NCBI RefSeq assembly: GCF_021728295.1
Contig: NZ_JAKJXE010000020.1
Span: forward strand, 1 to 64,000
Reading direction: 5' to 3'
Origin: Pseudomonas petrae
GTDB lineage: Bacteria; Pseudomonadota; Gammaproteobacteria; Pseudomonadales; Pseudomonadaceae
Length of the DNA stretch: 64,000 bases
In this document: positions 25,955-32,443 of the stretch, piece by piece
Position numbering within the stretch: position 1 is the stretch's first letter
How the letters are laid out: each line of letters starts with the position of its first letter
Made by a program: the position numbers and the translations under genes
The notes under the pieces: model-generated
Told to the model about the DNA's origin: nothing
The model's database searches: none
Seen by the model: only the letters and a program-made list of their open reading frames with translations

Positions 25955-26095
25955 TTAAGCGATTGCAGGTATGAATGGGTTTGCTTTCTTACGCATTAAC
26001 GTACGATGGCAATCAAGACTGCATGTCGTAAGCGTCCCATTCTCCGGAAAACTCCGCTGACAGATGACGCAGCGTATATACGGGGTTGTTAACAT
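25955..26095 (-). CDS. Zinc-ribbon mini-protein 2 (46 aa)
   Basis: An unannotated short gene with a canonical AGGAGG (26111-26106) 10 bp before the ATG at 26095. The product carries C9-x2-C12 (IRCVICQRSF) and C25-x3-C29 (TTCSLDCHRT), the pattern of a treble-clef or zinc-ribbon knuckle, followed by a basic tail (LMRKKANPF). It shares architecture with the gene directly upstream (26125-26262), suggesting duplication. A nucleic-acid or protein-binding zinc domain is likely; the target is unknown. It is the kind of tiny gene usually left out of annotations. Confidence 0.6.
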   Translation of the reverse strand: MLTTPYIRCVICQRSFPENGTLTTCSLDCHRTLMRKKANPFIPAIA

Positions 26096-26124
26096 AGTGG
26101 TTTTTCCTCCTAGGGTTGGGTTTG

Positions 26125-26262
26125 TTATTTAATACGTTTACGGTACAAGATCGTGTAGCACTTCAAGCCGCATGTCGGCGTTGATGTTGCTCTTTGTGTT
26201 GCTACAGGATCGCCGCATACGACGCACGGACGGTAGATGACATTATTGCGTTTTCTGGGCAA
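26125..26262 (-). CDS. Zinc-ribbon mini-protein 1, TTG start (45 aa)
   Basis: A perfect AAGGAGG (26276-26270, minus strand) lies 7 bp before a TTG at 26262 that opens a 45-codon frame, MPRKRNNVIYRPCVVCGDPV onward. The cysteines C13-x2-C16 and C31-x3-C35 (TCGLKCYTIL) give the same knuckle as the next gene, with a basic N- and C-terminus. The alternative ATG nearby is in a different frame and yields no zinc pattern. It is the first gene after the leader and terminator described at 26314-26622, so its expression probably depends on read-through. Confidence 0.55.
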   Translation of the reverse strand: MPRKRNNVIYRPCVVCGDPVATQRATSTPTCGLKCYTILYRKRIK

Positions 26263-26313
26263 GATGATGCCTCCTTAATAAATGTGCAGGATTGCAAGAT
26301 TAGCGAAGTCTGG

Positions 26314-26339
26314 ATAAAAAAGAAGGCCACGAAGTGGCC
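26314..26339 (-). terminator. Intrinsic terminator upstream of the zinc-ribbon genes
   Basis: On the minus strand GGCCAC-TTC-GTGGCC is followed by TTCTTTTTT. It lies about 285 nt downstream of a strong promoter and 52 bp before the first zinc-ribbon start, so it either ends a small RNA or attenuates the operon. Confidence 0.8.
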
Positions 26340-26622
26340 AAAGCATCCAGATGCCGGGAGCGGTGTTACTTTAGGAATTTGTGCCTATGCCGAAGAAAGC
26401 TTAAAGCTTAAGGCGAAGCTTGCGAGTCACAACCACGAAACTCTAACTGTTGTCGATCCATGTTACAGCTGGAACACGAGGTAGGCGGTGGATAACGCCT
26501 CGATCTATCGTACGTCCGAACGCAACTACTCGAAGGAGGACGAGACTGGTTCGGAGTTTGAATTAGGGGTCTGGCGATATTTCGGCAGGATTGAAAGCTT
26601 ACTACTCAAAACTGCCCTACCT
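26314..26622 (-). ncRNA. Candidate leader or small RNA with exposed UCCUCCUU loop
   Basis: The segment lies between a near-consensus sigma-70 promoter and an intrinsic terminator, with no convincing protein gene (the longest ATG frame is 17 codons). Several stems can be read on the minus strand. One is a 7-bp stem TCCGAAC/GTTCGGA (26555-26549 with 26521-26515) enclosing CTCG/CGAG and the loop TCCTCCTT (26540-26533). Another is CGAGG...CCTCG around 26502-26478. The UCCUCCUU loop is complementary to the AAGGAGG ribosome sites of the downstream genes. It could be a regulatory leader or trans-acting RNA; expression is unproven. Confidence 0.45.
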
Positions 26623-26628
26623 ATCTCT

Positions 26629-26657
26629 ATTTTACACCCTTAAAGGCTATTTGTCAA
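26629..26657 (-). promoter_or_regulatory. Strong sigma-70 promoter, minus strand
   Basis: On the minus strand TTGACA (26657-26652) and TAAAAT (26634-26629) are separated by exactly 17 bp. This is the best promoter match I noticed in the island. Transcription would start near 26622 and run left through the leader towards the zinc-ribbon genes. Confidence 0.75.
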
Positions 26658-26815
26658 GAATCTTTACACTTATACCGTTGTTTTCTGATTCTATATGTGC
26701 TAGCGCCGTAAATGTTAGGGCGACTTCGCCATGTAGGACGCAGTTGTCGTGACACTCCCTCCAGTTCCGGGAACAGCCGTTCTGCAAAAGCGTAGCGACT
26801 GACTTTACTGACTGA

Positions 26816-26840
26816 CACGCACCGCGACGAGCCGTGCGTG
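26816..26840. repeat. 7-bp inverted repeat near attR
   Basis: CACGCAC (26816-26822) and GTGCGTG (26834-26840) form a hairpin directly before the phased right-arm repeats. It may be an excisionase or host-factor site, or a terminator without U-run. Confidence 0.4.
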
Positions 26841-26845
26841 GGCTG

Positions 26846-26879
26846 TGTAACAAGTCCTGTCACAACCGCTGTCACAAGT
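26846..26879 (+). repeat. Right arm-type repeats TGTCACAAGT x3
   Basis: Copies start at 26846 (TGTAACAAGT, 9/10), 26858 (TGTCACAACC, 8/10) and 26870 (TGTCACAAGT, perfect), exactly 12 bp apart and in the same orientation as the two left-end copies. This is consistent with integrase arm sites. Confidence 0.7.
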
Positions 26880-26917
26880 CATTGCAACAGAAGCCCGCTC
26901 GTCGTTAGGATTGGTCT

Positions 26918-26934
26918 CCCTTACCCCTGTGGTT
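26918..26934. other. Right-end inverted sequence next to attR
   Basis: CCCTTACCCCTGTGGTT is the imperfect inverse of the left-end AACCACAAGGGCGTAAGGG. It lies 2 bp from the attR repeat, so both ends carry mirrored sequence just inside the attachment repeats. Confidence 0.5.
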
Positions 26935-26936
26935 CT

Positions 26937-27072
26937 TCAATCCACAAACGTCATCCGCTCCGTCCTGCCCAACAGAAACGCCTGATTGCGCTCAGTGCTC
27001 TCGCGGATGTAATCCCACAACAACGTGATCCGCTTGAGCTTCCTCAAATCCTCGCGGCAATACATCCAGAAC
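26937..27072 (-). repeat. attR: 3' end of the intact lysR (136-bp direct repeat)
   Basis: This is the right copy of the attachment repeat, and it forms the functional 3' end of lysR. The 74-bp stretch 26999-27072 is identical to attL. The distal part differs at six positions, changing about five residues near the C-terminus (IRESTERNQAFLLGRTERMT here, against IRETTERNQAFLSGEADRMT in attL). The island therefore supplies the last codons of LysR. Confidence 0.9.
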
Positions 27073-27884
27073 TGCCTCGTGATATCCACCTCACCCTCCA
27101 GCACCGGCAGCAGCCGCGCATCCTGTGCCGCCAGAAAGCACGGCAGAATCGCCAGCGCTCGTCCCTGCAATGCAGCGACGTATTGGGCGATGACGCTGGT
27201 GCTGCGCAGGGTGGCGTGGGCGCCGGGGAGGAGGTTGCTGAGGTAGAGCAATTCCGAGCTGAACGCCAGGTCGTCGACATAGCTGATAAACGGATGGTCG
27301 GCGAGGTCTTCGGTCTTGAGGATCGGCGCGTGATTGTCGAGATAATCCTGAGTGGCGTAGAGCCTCAGGCTGTAATCGCACAGTTTGCAGCACACGTAGG
27401 GCCCGTGCTCCGGACGCTCCAGCGCGATGACGATGTCCGCCTCGCGCTTGGACAGGCTGATGAAGTGCGGCAGCGGCAGGATATCCACCGAAATGGCCGG
27501 GTACGTGTCGGTGAAGTGACTCAGTTGCGGGGTGATGAAGAAGCTGCCGAAGCCTTCGGTGCAGCCCATGCGCACATGCCCCGACAGCGCCACGCCGGAG
27601 CCGGAAACCTGCTCGCAGGCGATGTGCAGGGTGCTTTCGATGGACTCGGCTGCGCCCAGCAGTCGTTGGCCTTCTGCGGTGAGGATGAAGCCGTTGTTGC
27701 GGGATTTTTCGAACAGCAGCGTGCCCAGTGAAGTCTCCAGCGAGCTGATCCGACGCGACACCGTTGTGTAGTCCACCGCGAGGCGCTTGGCCGCGGAACT
27801 GGCCTTGCGCGTGCGTGCCACTTCGAGAAAAAACTTCAGGTCATCCCAGTTCAGCGCACTCAGGGACGTGATGTTTTTTTGCAT
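26937..27884 (-). CDS. LysR-type regulator of the mms operon (island integration target)
   Basis: This 315-residue LysR-type transcription factor has an N-terminal winged helix-turn-helix (FFLEVARTRKASSAAKRLAV then DYTTVSRRISSLE). A periplasmic-binding-like effector domain follows. It is divergent from an MFS transporter, mmsA and mmsB, and so is the likely regulator of that operon. The frame is open to 27956, but the ATG at 27884 fits the usual spacing before the HTH. An island is integrated in its 3' end, and the last codons are island-derived while the protein remains full length. A TTCTTATTAGAA palindrome in the divergent region may be its operator. Confidence 0.9.
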   Translation of the reverse strand: MQKNITSLSALNWDDLKFFLEVARTRKASSAAKRLAVDYTTVSRRISSLETSLGTLLFEKSRNNGFILTAEGQRLLGAAESIESTLHIACEQVSGSGVALSGHVRMGCTEGFGSFFITPQLSHFTDTYPAISVDILPLPHFISLSKREADIVIALERPEHGPYVCCKLCDYSLRLYATQDYLDNHAPILKTEDLADHPFISYVDDLAFSSELLYLSNLLPGAHATLRSTSVIAQYVAALQGRALAILPCFLAAQDARLLPVLEGEVDITRQFWMYCREDLRKLKRITLLWDYIRESTERNQAFLLGRTERMTFVD

Positions 27885-28087
27885 GTTGAACCTGCTTTTA
27901 TGTGCGTTCTTATTAGAAGTTTGCACATCTATACTCCGAAGCGCGGCCGGATCCAACCGATGCAGCCCCCAGCAATGACGCAGTTCTACGGAATCAGTGA
28001 TCTATCGAGGACGATTTCCAGTTTCAAATAAATCCACATCCCACACGCCATAACACCCTGCACAACAATAAATAAGCGGAGGAGTTT

Positions 28088-29416
28088 ATGAAGAACGCTA
28101 TTACGGCGGACGCTGGCGCACTCGATGCCAGCCCCGTGAAAAACGCACGATCCTACCGGCTTGCCGGTGCGGCGAGCATGGCTGGTACGACCATCGAGTG
28201 GTATGACTTTTTCCTCTACGGCACGGCTGCCGCCCTGATCTTCAACAAGATTTTCTTCCCTGCACTGGACCCGATCATCGGTGTGCTGGCGGCATTCGCC
28301 ACCTACGCCGTGGGCTTTCTTGGCCGGCCATTGGGCGGCATCGTGTTTGGCCATTTCGGCGACAAGATCGGGCGCAAGTCCATGCTCTTGTTCACCCTGA
28401 TGCTGATGGGCATTCCGACCATCATCATCGGCCTGATTCCCACCTACGAACAGATCGGCTACTGGGCCGCAGTGCTGCTAGTGGCGATGCGGTTTCTGCA
28501 GGGCATGGCGGTCGGCGGGGAGTGGGGCGGTGCGGTGTTGATGGCCGTCGAGCATGCGCCCGAGGGCCGCAAAGGTTTCTACGGCAGCCTGCCGCAAACC
28601 GGCGTTGGCGCAGGGCTGGTGCTGGCCTCGCTGGCGATGGGCATGGTCGCCAAATTGCCGGAGGCCGACATGCTCAGCTGGGGCTGGCGGATTCCGTTTC
28701 TGGCCAGCGTTGTGTTGCTGGGCGTGGGCTGGCTGATTCGCCTGAAAGTCCCGGAGTCGCCCGATTTCGAGAAGCTCAAAAAAGACAACATCGCCGTCAA
28801 GGTGCCGTTGTTCAAAGTGTTCAGCGAGCATCCGAAGGAAACCCTGACCATCATCGGCGCGCGCACTGCCGAGAACGCCTGGTTTTACATGTCGGTGACC
28901 TTCGCATTGGCGTACGCCGCCAATCAGTTGCTCATCCCCCGTGCCGACGTGCTGAGCGCGATCACTGCTGGCGCTGCGCTTTCTCTGGTGACCATGCCGC
29001 TGTGTGGCCACCTGTCCGACAAGGTCGGGCAGAAACGTCTGTATTTCGCCGGGCTTCTGCTGCTCTGCGCCTTCGTCTACCCGTTCTTCGCCATGCTCGG
29101 CACCCGCGAACCACAGATGGTGTGGTGGGCGATGGTGCTGGCAGTGGGCGTGGTCTTCCCGATCCTGTATGCGCCGGAATCCCTGTTGTTCGCCCGGCAG
29201 TTTCCGGCGGAAATTCGCTACAGCGGCATCTCCGTTTCGGTGCAGTTGGCGGGCGTCCTGGGCGGCGGATTTGCGCCGATGATCGCCACGCAATTGCTGG
29301 CCATGGGCGGCGGCAGTCCGCGCTACGTGATCGCCTACCTGATCGGCATGGCGCTGGTGGCATTGGTCTGTACTGCGCTGATGAAGCGCGATCCCCCTCG
29401 CCATCGCGCTGCCTGA
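28088..29416 (+). CDS. MFS metabolite:H+ symporter (MHS family)
   Basis: The 442-residue transporter has 12 predicted membrane segments. It has an MHS-family start (AASMAGTTIEWYDFFLYGTA) and the conserved loop HFGDKIGRKSML. These carriers import organic acids, betaines or similar solutes with protons. The ribosome site GGAGGAG is 5 bp before the ATG. It leads the operon with mmsA and mmsB and is divergent from the LysR gene. A branched-chain intermediate such as 3-hydroxyisobutyrate is a plausible substrate by context only. Confidence 0.88.
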   Translation: MKNAITADAGALDASPVKNARSYRLAGAASMAGTTIEWYDFFLYGTAAALIFNKIFFPALDPIIGVLAAFATYAVGFLGRPLGGIVFGHFGDKIGRKSMLLFTLMLMGIPTIIIGLIPTYEQIGYWAAVLLVAMRFLQGMAVGGEWGGAVLMAVEHAPEGRKGFYGSLPQTGVGAGLVLASLAMGMVAKLPEADMLSWGWRIPFLASVVLLGVGWLIRLKVPESPDFEKLKKDNIAVKVPLFKVFSEHPKETLTIIGARTAENAWFYMSVTFALAYAANQLLIPRADVLSAITAGAALSLVTMPLCGHLSDKVGQKRLYFAGLLLLCAFVYPFFAMLGTREPQMVWWAMVLAVGVVFPILYAPESLLFARQFPAEIRYSGISVSVQLAGVLGGGFAPMIATQLLAMGGGSPRYVIAYLIGMALVALVCTALMKRDPPRHRAA

Positions 29417-29473
29417 AATCGACTTTTTTCAGCGCGCTCAAGCAGGCGCGCTGCCTTGAATGGAGCAATGGCA

Positions 29474-31000
29474 ATGAACGTGTCACTGAACAAAAACAAC
29501 ACCACCGTGGCCCGCGTGAAGCTGCTGATCGGCGGTGAATGGGTTGAGTCGCAAACCACCGAATGGCTCGCCGTGGTCAACCCCGCCACCCAGGAAGTGC
29601 TGACCCACGTGCCATTCGCGACGGCCGCTGAGGTCGATGCCGCCGTCGCCGCCGCGCAGAAGGCGTTCACCACTTGGCGGCACACGCCGATTGGCGCCCG
29701 CATGCGCATCATGCTCAAGTTGCAGGCGTTGATCCGGGAACACTCCAAGCGCATCGCCGTGGTGCTTAGCGCCGAACAGGGCAAGACCATCGCGGACGCC
29801 GAGGGCGATATCTTCCGCGGCCTGGAAGTGGTCGAGCACGCGTGCTCCATCGGCACGCTGCAGATGGGCGAATTCGCCGAGAACGTCGCCGGTGGCGTTG
29901 ACACCTACACGCTGCGTCAGCCCATCGGCGTCTGCGCAGGCATCACGCCGTTCAACTTCCCGGCGATGATTCCGCTGTGGATGTTCCCGATGGCCATCGC
30001 GTGCGGCAATACCTTCGTGCTCAAGCCGTCCGAGCAGGACCCGATGTCGACGATGCTGTTGGTGGAGCTGGCCGTCGAAGCGGGTGTGCCAGCGGGCGTG
30101 CTCAATGTCGTGCACGGCGGCAAAGAGGTGGTCGACGGGATCTGCACCCACAAGGACATCAAGGCAGTGTCCTTCGTCGGCTCGACGGCGGTGGGCACTC
30201 ACGTTTACGACCTGGCCGGCAAACACGGCAAGCGCGTGCAGTCGATGATGGGCGCGAAGAACCATGCCGTTGTATTGCCGGATGCCAATCGCGAGCAGAC
30301 CCTCAACGCACTGGTCGGCGCCGGTTTTGGTGCGGCGGGTCAGCGCTGCATGGCGACGTCGGCGGTGGTGATGGTCGGCGCGTCGAAGCAGTGGATTCCC
30401 GACCTGAAGGCGCTGGCGCAGAAGCTCAAGGTGAACGCGGGAAGCGAGCCGGGCACCGATGTCGGGCCGGTGATTTCCAGGCGCGCGAAACAGCGGATTC
30501 TCGATCTGATTGAAAGCGGCGTTCAGGAAGGCGCCACCCTCGAACTGGACGGGCGCGGCATCACGGTTGCGGGCTTTGCGGACGGCAACTTCGTCGGGCC
30601 GACGCTGTTTACCGGCGTGACCACCGAGATGCAGATCTACACTCAGGAAATCTTCGGGCCGGTGCTCGTGGTGCTGGAGGTGGAGACGCTGGATCAGGCC
30701 ATCGCATTGGTCAACGCCAACCCGTTCGGCAACGGCGTCGGGCTGTTCACTCAGAGCGGTGCGGCGGCGCGCAAATTCCAGAGTGAAATCGACGTGGGTC
30801 AGGTCGGCATCAATATCCCGATTCCGGTGCCGGTGCCGTTCTTCAGCTTCACGGGGTCTCGCGGTTCGAAGCTGGGAGATCTGGGGCCGTACGGCAAACA
30901 GGTGGTGCAGTTCTACACTCAGACCAAGACCGTCACCAGCCGCTGGTTCGATGACGACAGCGTGAATGACGGGGTGAACACGACGATCAATTTGCGTTGA
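29474..31000 (+). CDS. mmsA: CoA-acylating methylmalonate-semialdehyde dehydrogenase
   Basis: MmsA converts methylmalonate semialdehyde, NAD+ and CoA to propionyl-CoA and CO2 in valine catabolism. The 508-residue protein (from ATG 29474) has the ALDH fold: the glycine-rich VSFVGSTAVGTHVY segment and the catalytic Cys in GAAGQRCMATSAVV. The end reads FFSFTGSRGSKLGDLGPYGK, typical of MMSDH. The frame is open from a TTG at 29456, but GGAG 7 bp before 29474 supports the ATG. mmsB follows after a REP pair. Confidence 0.93.
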   Translation: MNVSLNKNNTTVARVKLLIGGEWVESQTTEWLAVVNPATQEVLTHVPFATAAEVDAAVAAAQKAFTTWRHTPIGARMRIMLKLQALIREHSKRIAVVLSAEQGKTIADAEGDIFRGLEVVEHACSIGTLQMGEFAENVAGGVDTYTLRQPIGVCAGITPFNFPAMIPLWMFPMAIACGNTFVLKPSEQDPMSTMLLVELAVEAGVPAGVLNVVHGGKEVVDGICTHKDIKAVSFVGSTAVGTHVYDLAGKHGKRVQSMMGAKNHAVVLPDANREQTLNALVGAGFGAAGQRCMATSAVVMVGASKQWIPDLKALAQKLKVNAGSEPGTDVGPVISRRAKQRILDLIESGVQEGATLELDGRGITVAGFADGNFVGPTLFTGVTTEMQIYTQEIFGPVLVVLEVETLDQAIALVNANPFGNGVGLFTQSGAAARKFQSEIDVGQVGINIPIPVPVPFFSFTGSRGSKLGDLGPYGKQVVQFYTQTKTVTSRWFDDDSVNDGVNTTINLR

Positions 31001-31013
31001 GTGCGAGGCCCTT

Positions 31014-31104
31014 TTGCAGGAGCGCGCTTGGCCGCGAAAGCGATCTGCCTGTGACGGGTGAGTTGAGAGACACGACGCCATCGCGGGCAAGCGCGCTCCT
31101 ACAG
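31014..31104. repeat. REP pair (REPIN), type 1
   Basis: Inverted copies TGCAGGAGCGCGCTTGGCCG (31015-) and TCGCGGGCAAGCGCGCTCCT (31081-) separate mmsA from mmsB. The left copy has two changes from the common motif. Confidence 0.85.
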
Positions 31105-31157
31105 GGATCGTACTCCGTCAGTTGGCTTGAGCTGGGTTTTGAACAAGGAGAACAATC

Positions 31158-32048
31158 ATGAAGATCGCATTTATCGGCCTGGGCAATATGGGGGCGCCGA
31201 TGGCGCGGAACCTGATCCGTGCCGGGCATCAGCTGCATCTGTTCGACCTGAACCAACAGGTGCTGGCCGAGCTGGCCGAATTGGGCAGCCGCATCAGTGA
31301 GTCGCCCAAACATGCTACTCAGGGTGCCGACCTGGTCATCACCATGCTCCCGGCGGCCGCTCACGTTCGCGCGGTTTACCTGAATGAAGACGGCGTATTG
31401 GCTGGCATCAGCGCAGGGGTGCCGGCGGTGGACTGCAGCACCATCGATCCACAGACCATCCGCGATGTGGCGGCCGCAGCGGCGAAACAGGGTGTAGTCG
31501 TTGGCGATGCGCCGGTGTCGGGCGGCACTGGCGGCGCGCAGGCCGGGACGCTGACATTTATGGTCGGCGCGAGTCTTGAGCACTTCACGGTGCTCAAGCC
31601 GATCCTGGCGCAGATGGGCCGCAACATCGTCCATTGCGGCGATGTCGGCACTGGCCAGATCGCCAAGATCTGCAACAACATGCTGTTGGGCATTTCCATG
31701 ATCGGCGTGGCAGAAGCCATGGCGCTGGGCAATAGCCTGGGCATAGACACGGGCGTGCTGGCGACCATCATCAACAGCTCGACCGGGCGCTGCTGGAGCT
31801 CGGAAATGTACAACCCGTGGCCCGGTGTTGTGGAAACCGCCCCGGCGTCGCGCGGCTACACCGGAGGGTTTGGCGCGGAGCTGATGCTCAAGGACCTGGG
31901 CCTGGCAACCGAGGCCGCCAAAGCCGCGCGCCAACCCGTGATCATGGGCGCGCTGGCGCAGCAGCTGTATCAGGCGATGAGTCTGCGCGGCGATGGTGGC
32001 AAGGACTTCTCGGCGGTGGTTGAGGGGTACATCAAGAAAGAAAACTGA
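31158..32048 (+). CDS. mmsB: 3-hydroxyisobutyrate dehydrogenase
   Basis: MmsB oxidises 3-hydroxyisobutyrate to methylmalonate semialdehyde with NAD+, the step before MmsA in valine breakdown. The 296-residue protein has the N-terminal dinucleotide motif IAFIGLGNMGAPMARNLIRA, the substrate motif DAPVSGGTGGAQAGTLTFMV and the catalytic Lys region GTGQIAKICNNMLLGI. AAGGAG lies 7-8 bp before the ATG. It completes the MFS-mmsA-mmsB operon. Confidence 0.94.
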   Translation: MKIAFIGLGNMGAPMARNLIRAGHQLHLFDLNQQVLAELAELGSRISESPKHATQGADLVITMLPAAAHVRAVYLNEDGVLAGISAGVPAVDCSTIDPQTIRDVAAAAAKQGVVVGDAPVSGGTGGAQAGTLTFMVGASLEHFTVLKPILAQMGRNIVHCGDVGTGQIAKICNNMLLGISMIGVAEAMALGNSLGIDTGVLATIINSSTGRCWSSEMYNPWPGVVETAPASRGYTGGFGAELMLKDLGLATEAAKAARQPVIMGALAQQLYQAMSLRGDGGKDFSAVVEGYIKKEN

Positions 32049-32066
32049 TGGCGCACACCCCGGCGT

Positions 32067-32430
32067 CTTCCCGGCTAAAGCCGGTCCTACAATATGCGCT
32101 GGGTCAGTTAGTGGGACCGGCTTCAGCCGGGAAGAGGCCAGCACCAACAGCGCAATTTCGCGGCGTGACATCCGGCGCCTTCCCGGCTAAAGCCGGTCCT
32201 ACAATATGCGCTGGGTCAGTTAGTGGGACCGGCTTCAGCCGGGAAGAGGCCAGCACCAACAGCGCAATTTCGCGGCGTGACAACCGACGCCTTCCCGGCT
32301 AAAGCCGGTCCTACAATATGCGCTGGGTCAGTTAGTGGGACCGGCTTCAGCCGGGAAGAGGCCAGCACCAACAGCGCAATTTCGCGGCGTGACATCCGAC
32401 GCCTTCCCGGCTAAAGCCGGTCCTACGGGA
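32067..32430. repeat. Tandem array of type-2 REPIN units (112-bp period)
   Basis: TTCCCGGCTAAAGCCGGTCC occurs at 112-bp intervals (units start at 32067, 32179, 32291 and 32403). Each full unit also holds the inverted partner GGGACCGGCTTCAGCCGGGA, so a unit is a REP pair plus linker. There are three nearly identical complete units and one partial unit. The array lies between the convergent ends of mmsB and the argininosuccinate-lyase-like gene. It fills 32049-32443, which has no real gene. Confidence 0.92.
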
Positions 32431-32443
32431 CGACTGCGCGCAA

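Noticed and set aside
26194..26484. Plus-strand 96-codon frame in the island leader region
   Set aside because: It runs through the zinc-ribbon gene, the terminator and the promoter-driven leader of the opposite strand and has no ribosome site.
16024..26936. Search for a retron or CRISPR array in the island because of the two-TM protein and the structured hairpin
   Set aside because: No reverse transcriptase (YxDD) or regularly spaced repeat-spacer units were seen on either strand.
32048..32414. Repetitive plus-strand frames across the REPIN array
   Set aside because: They translate the 112-bp palindromic repeats and are not proteins.
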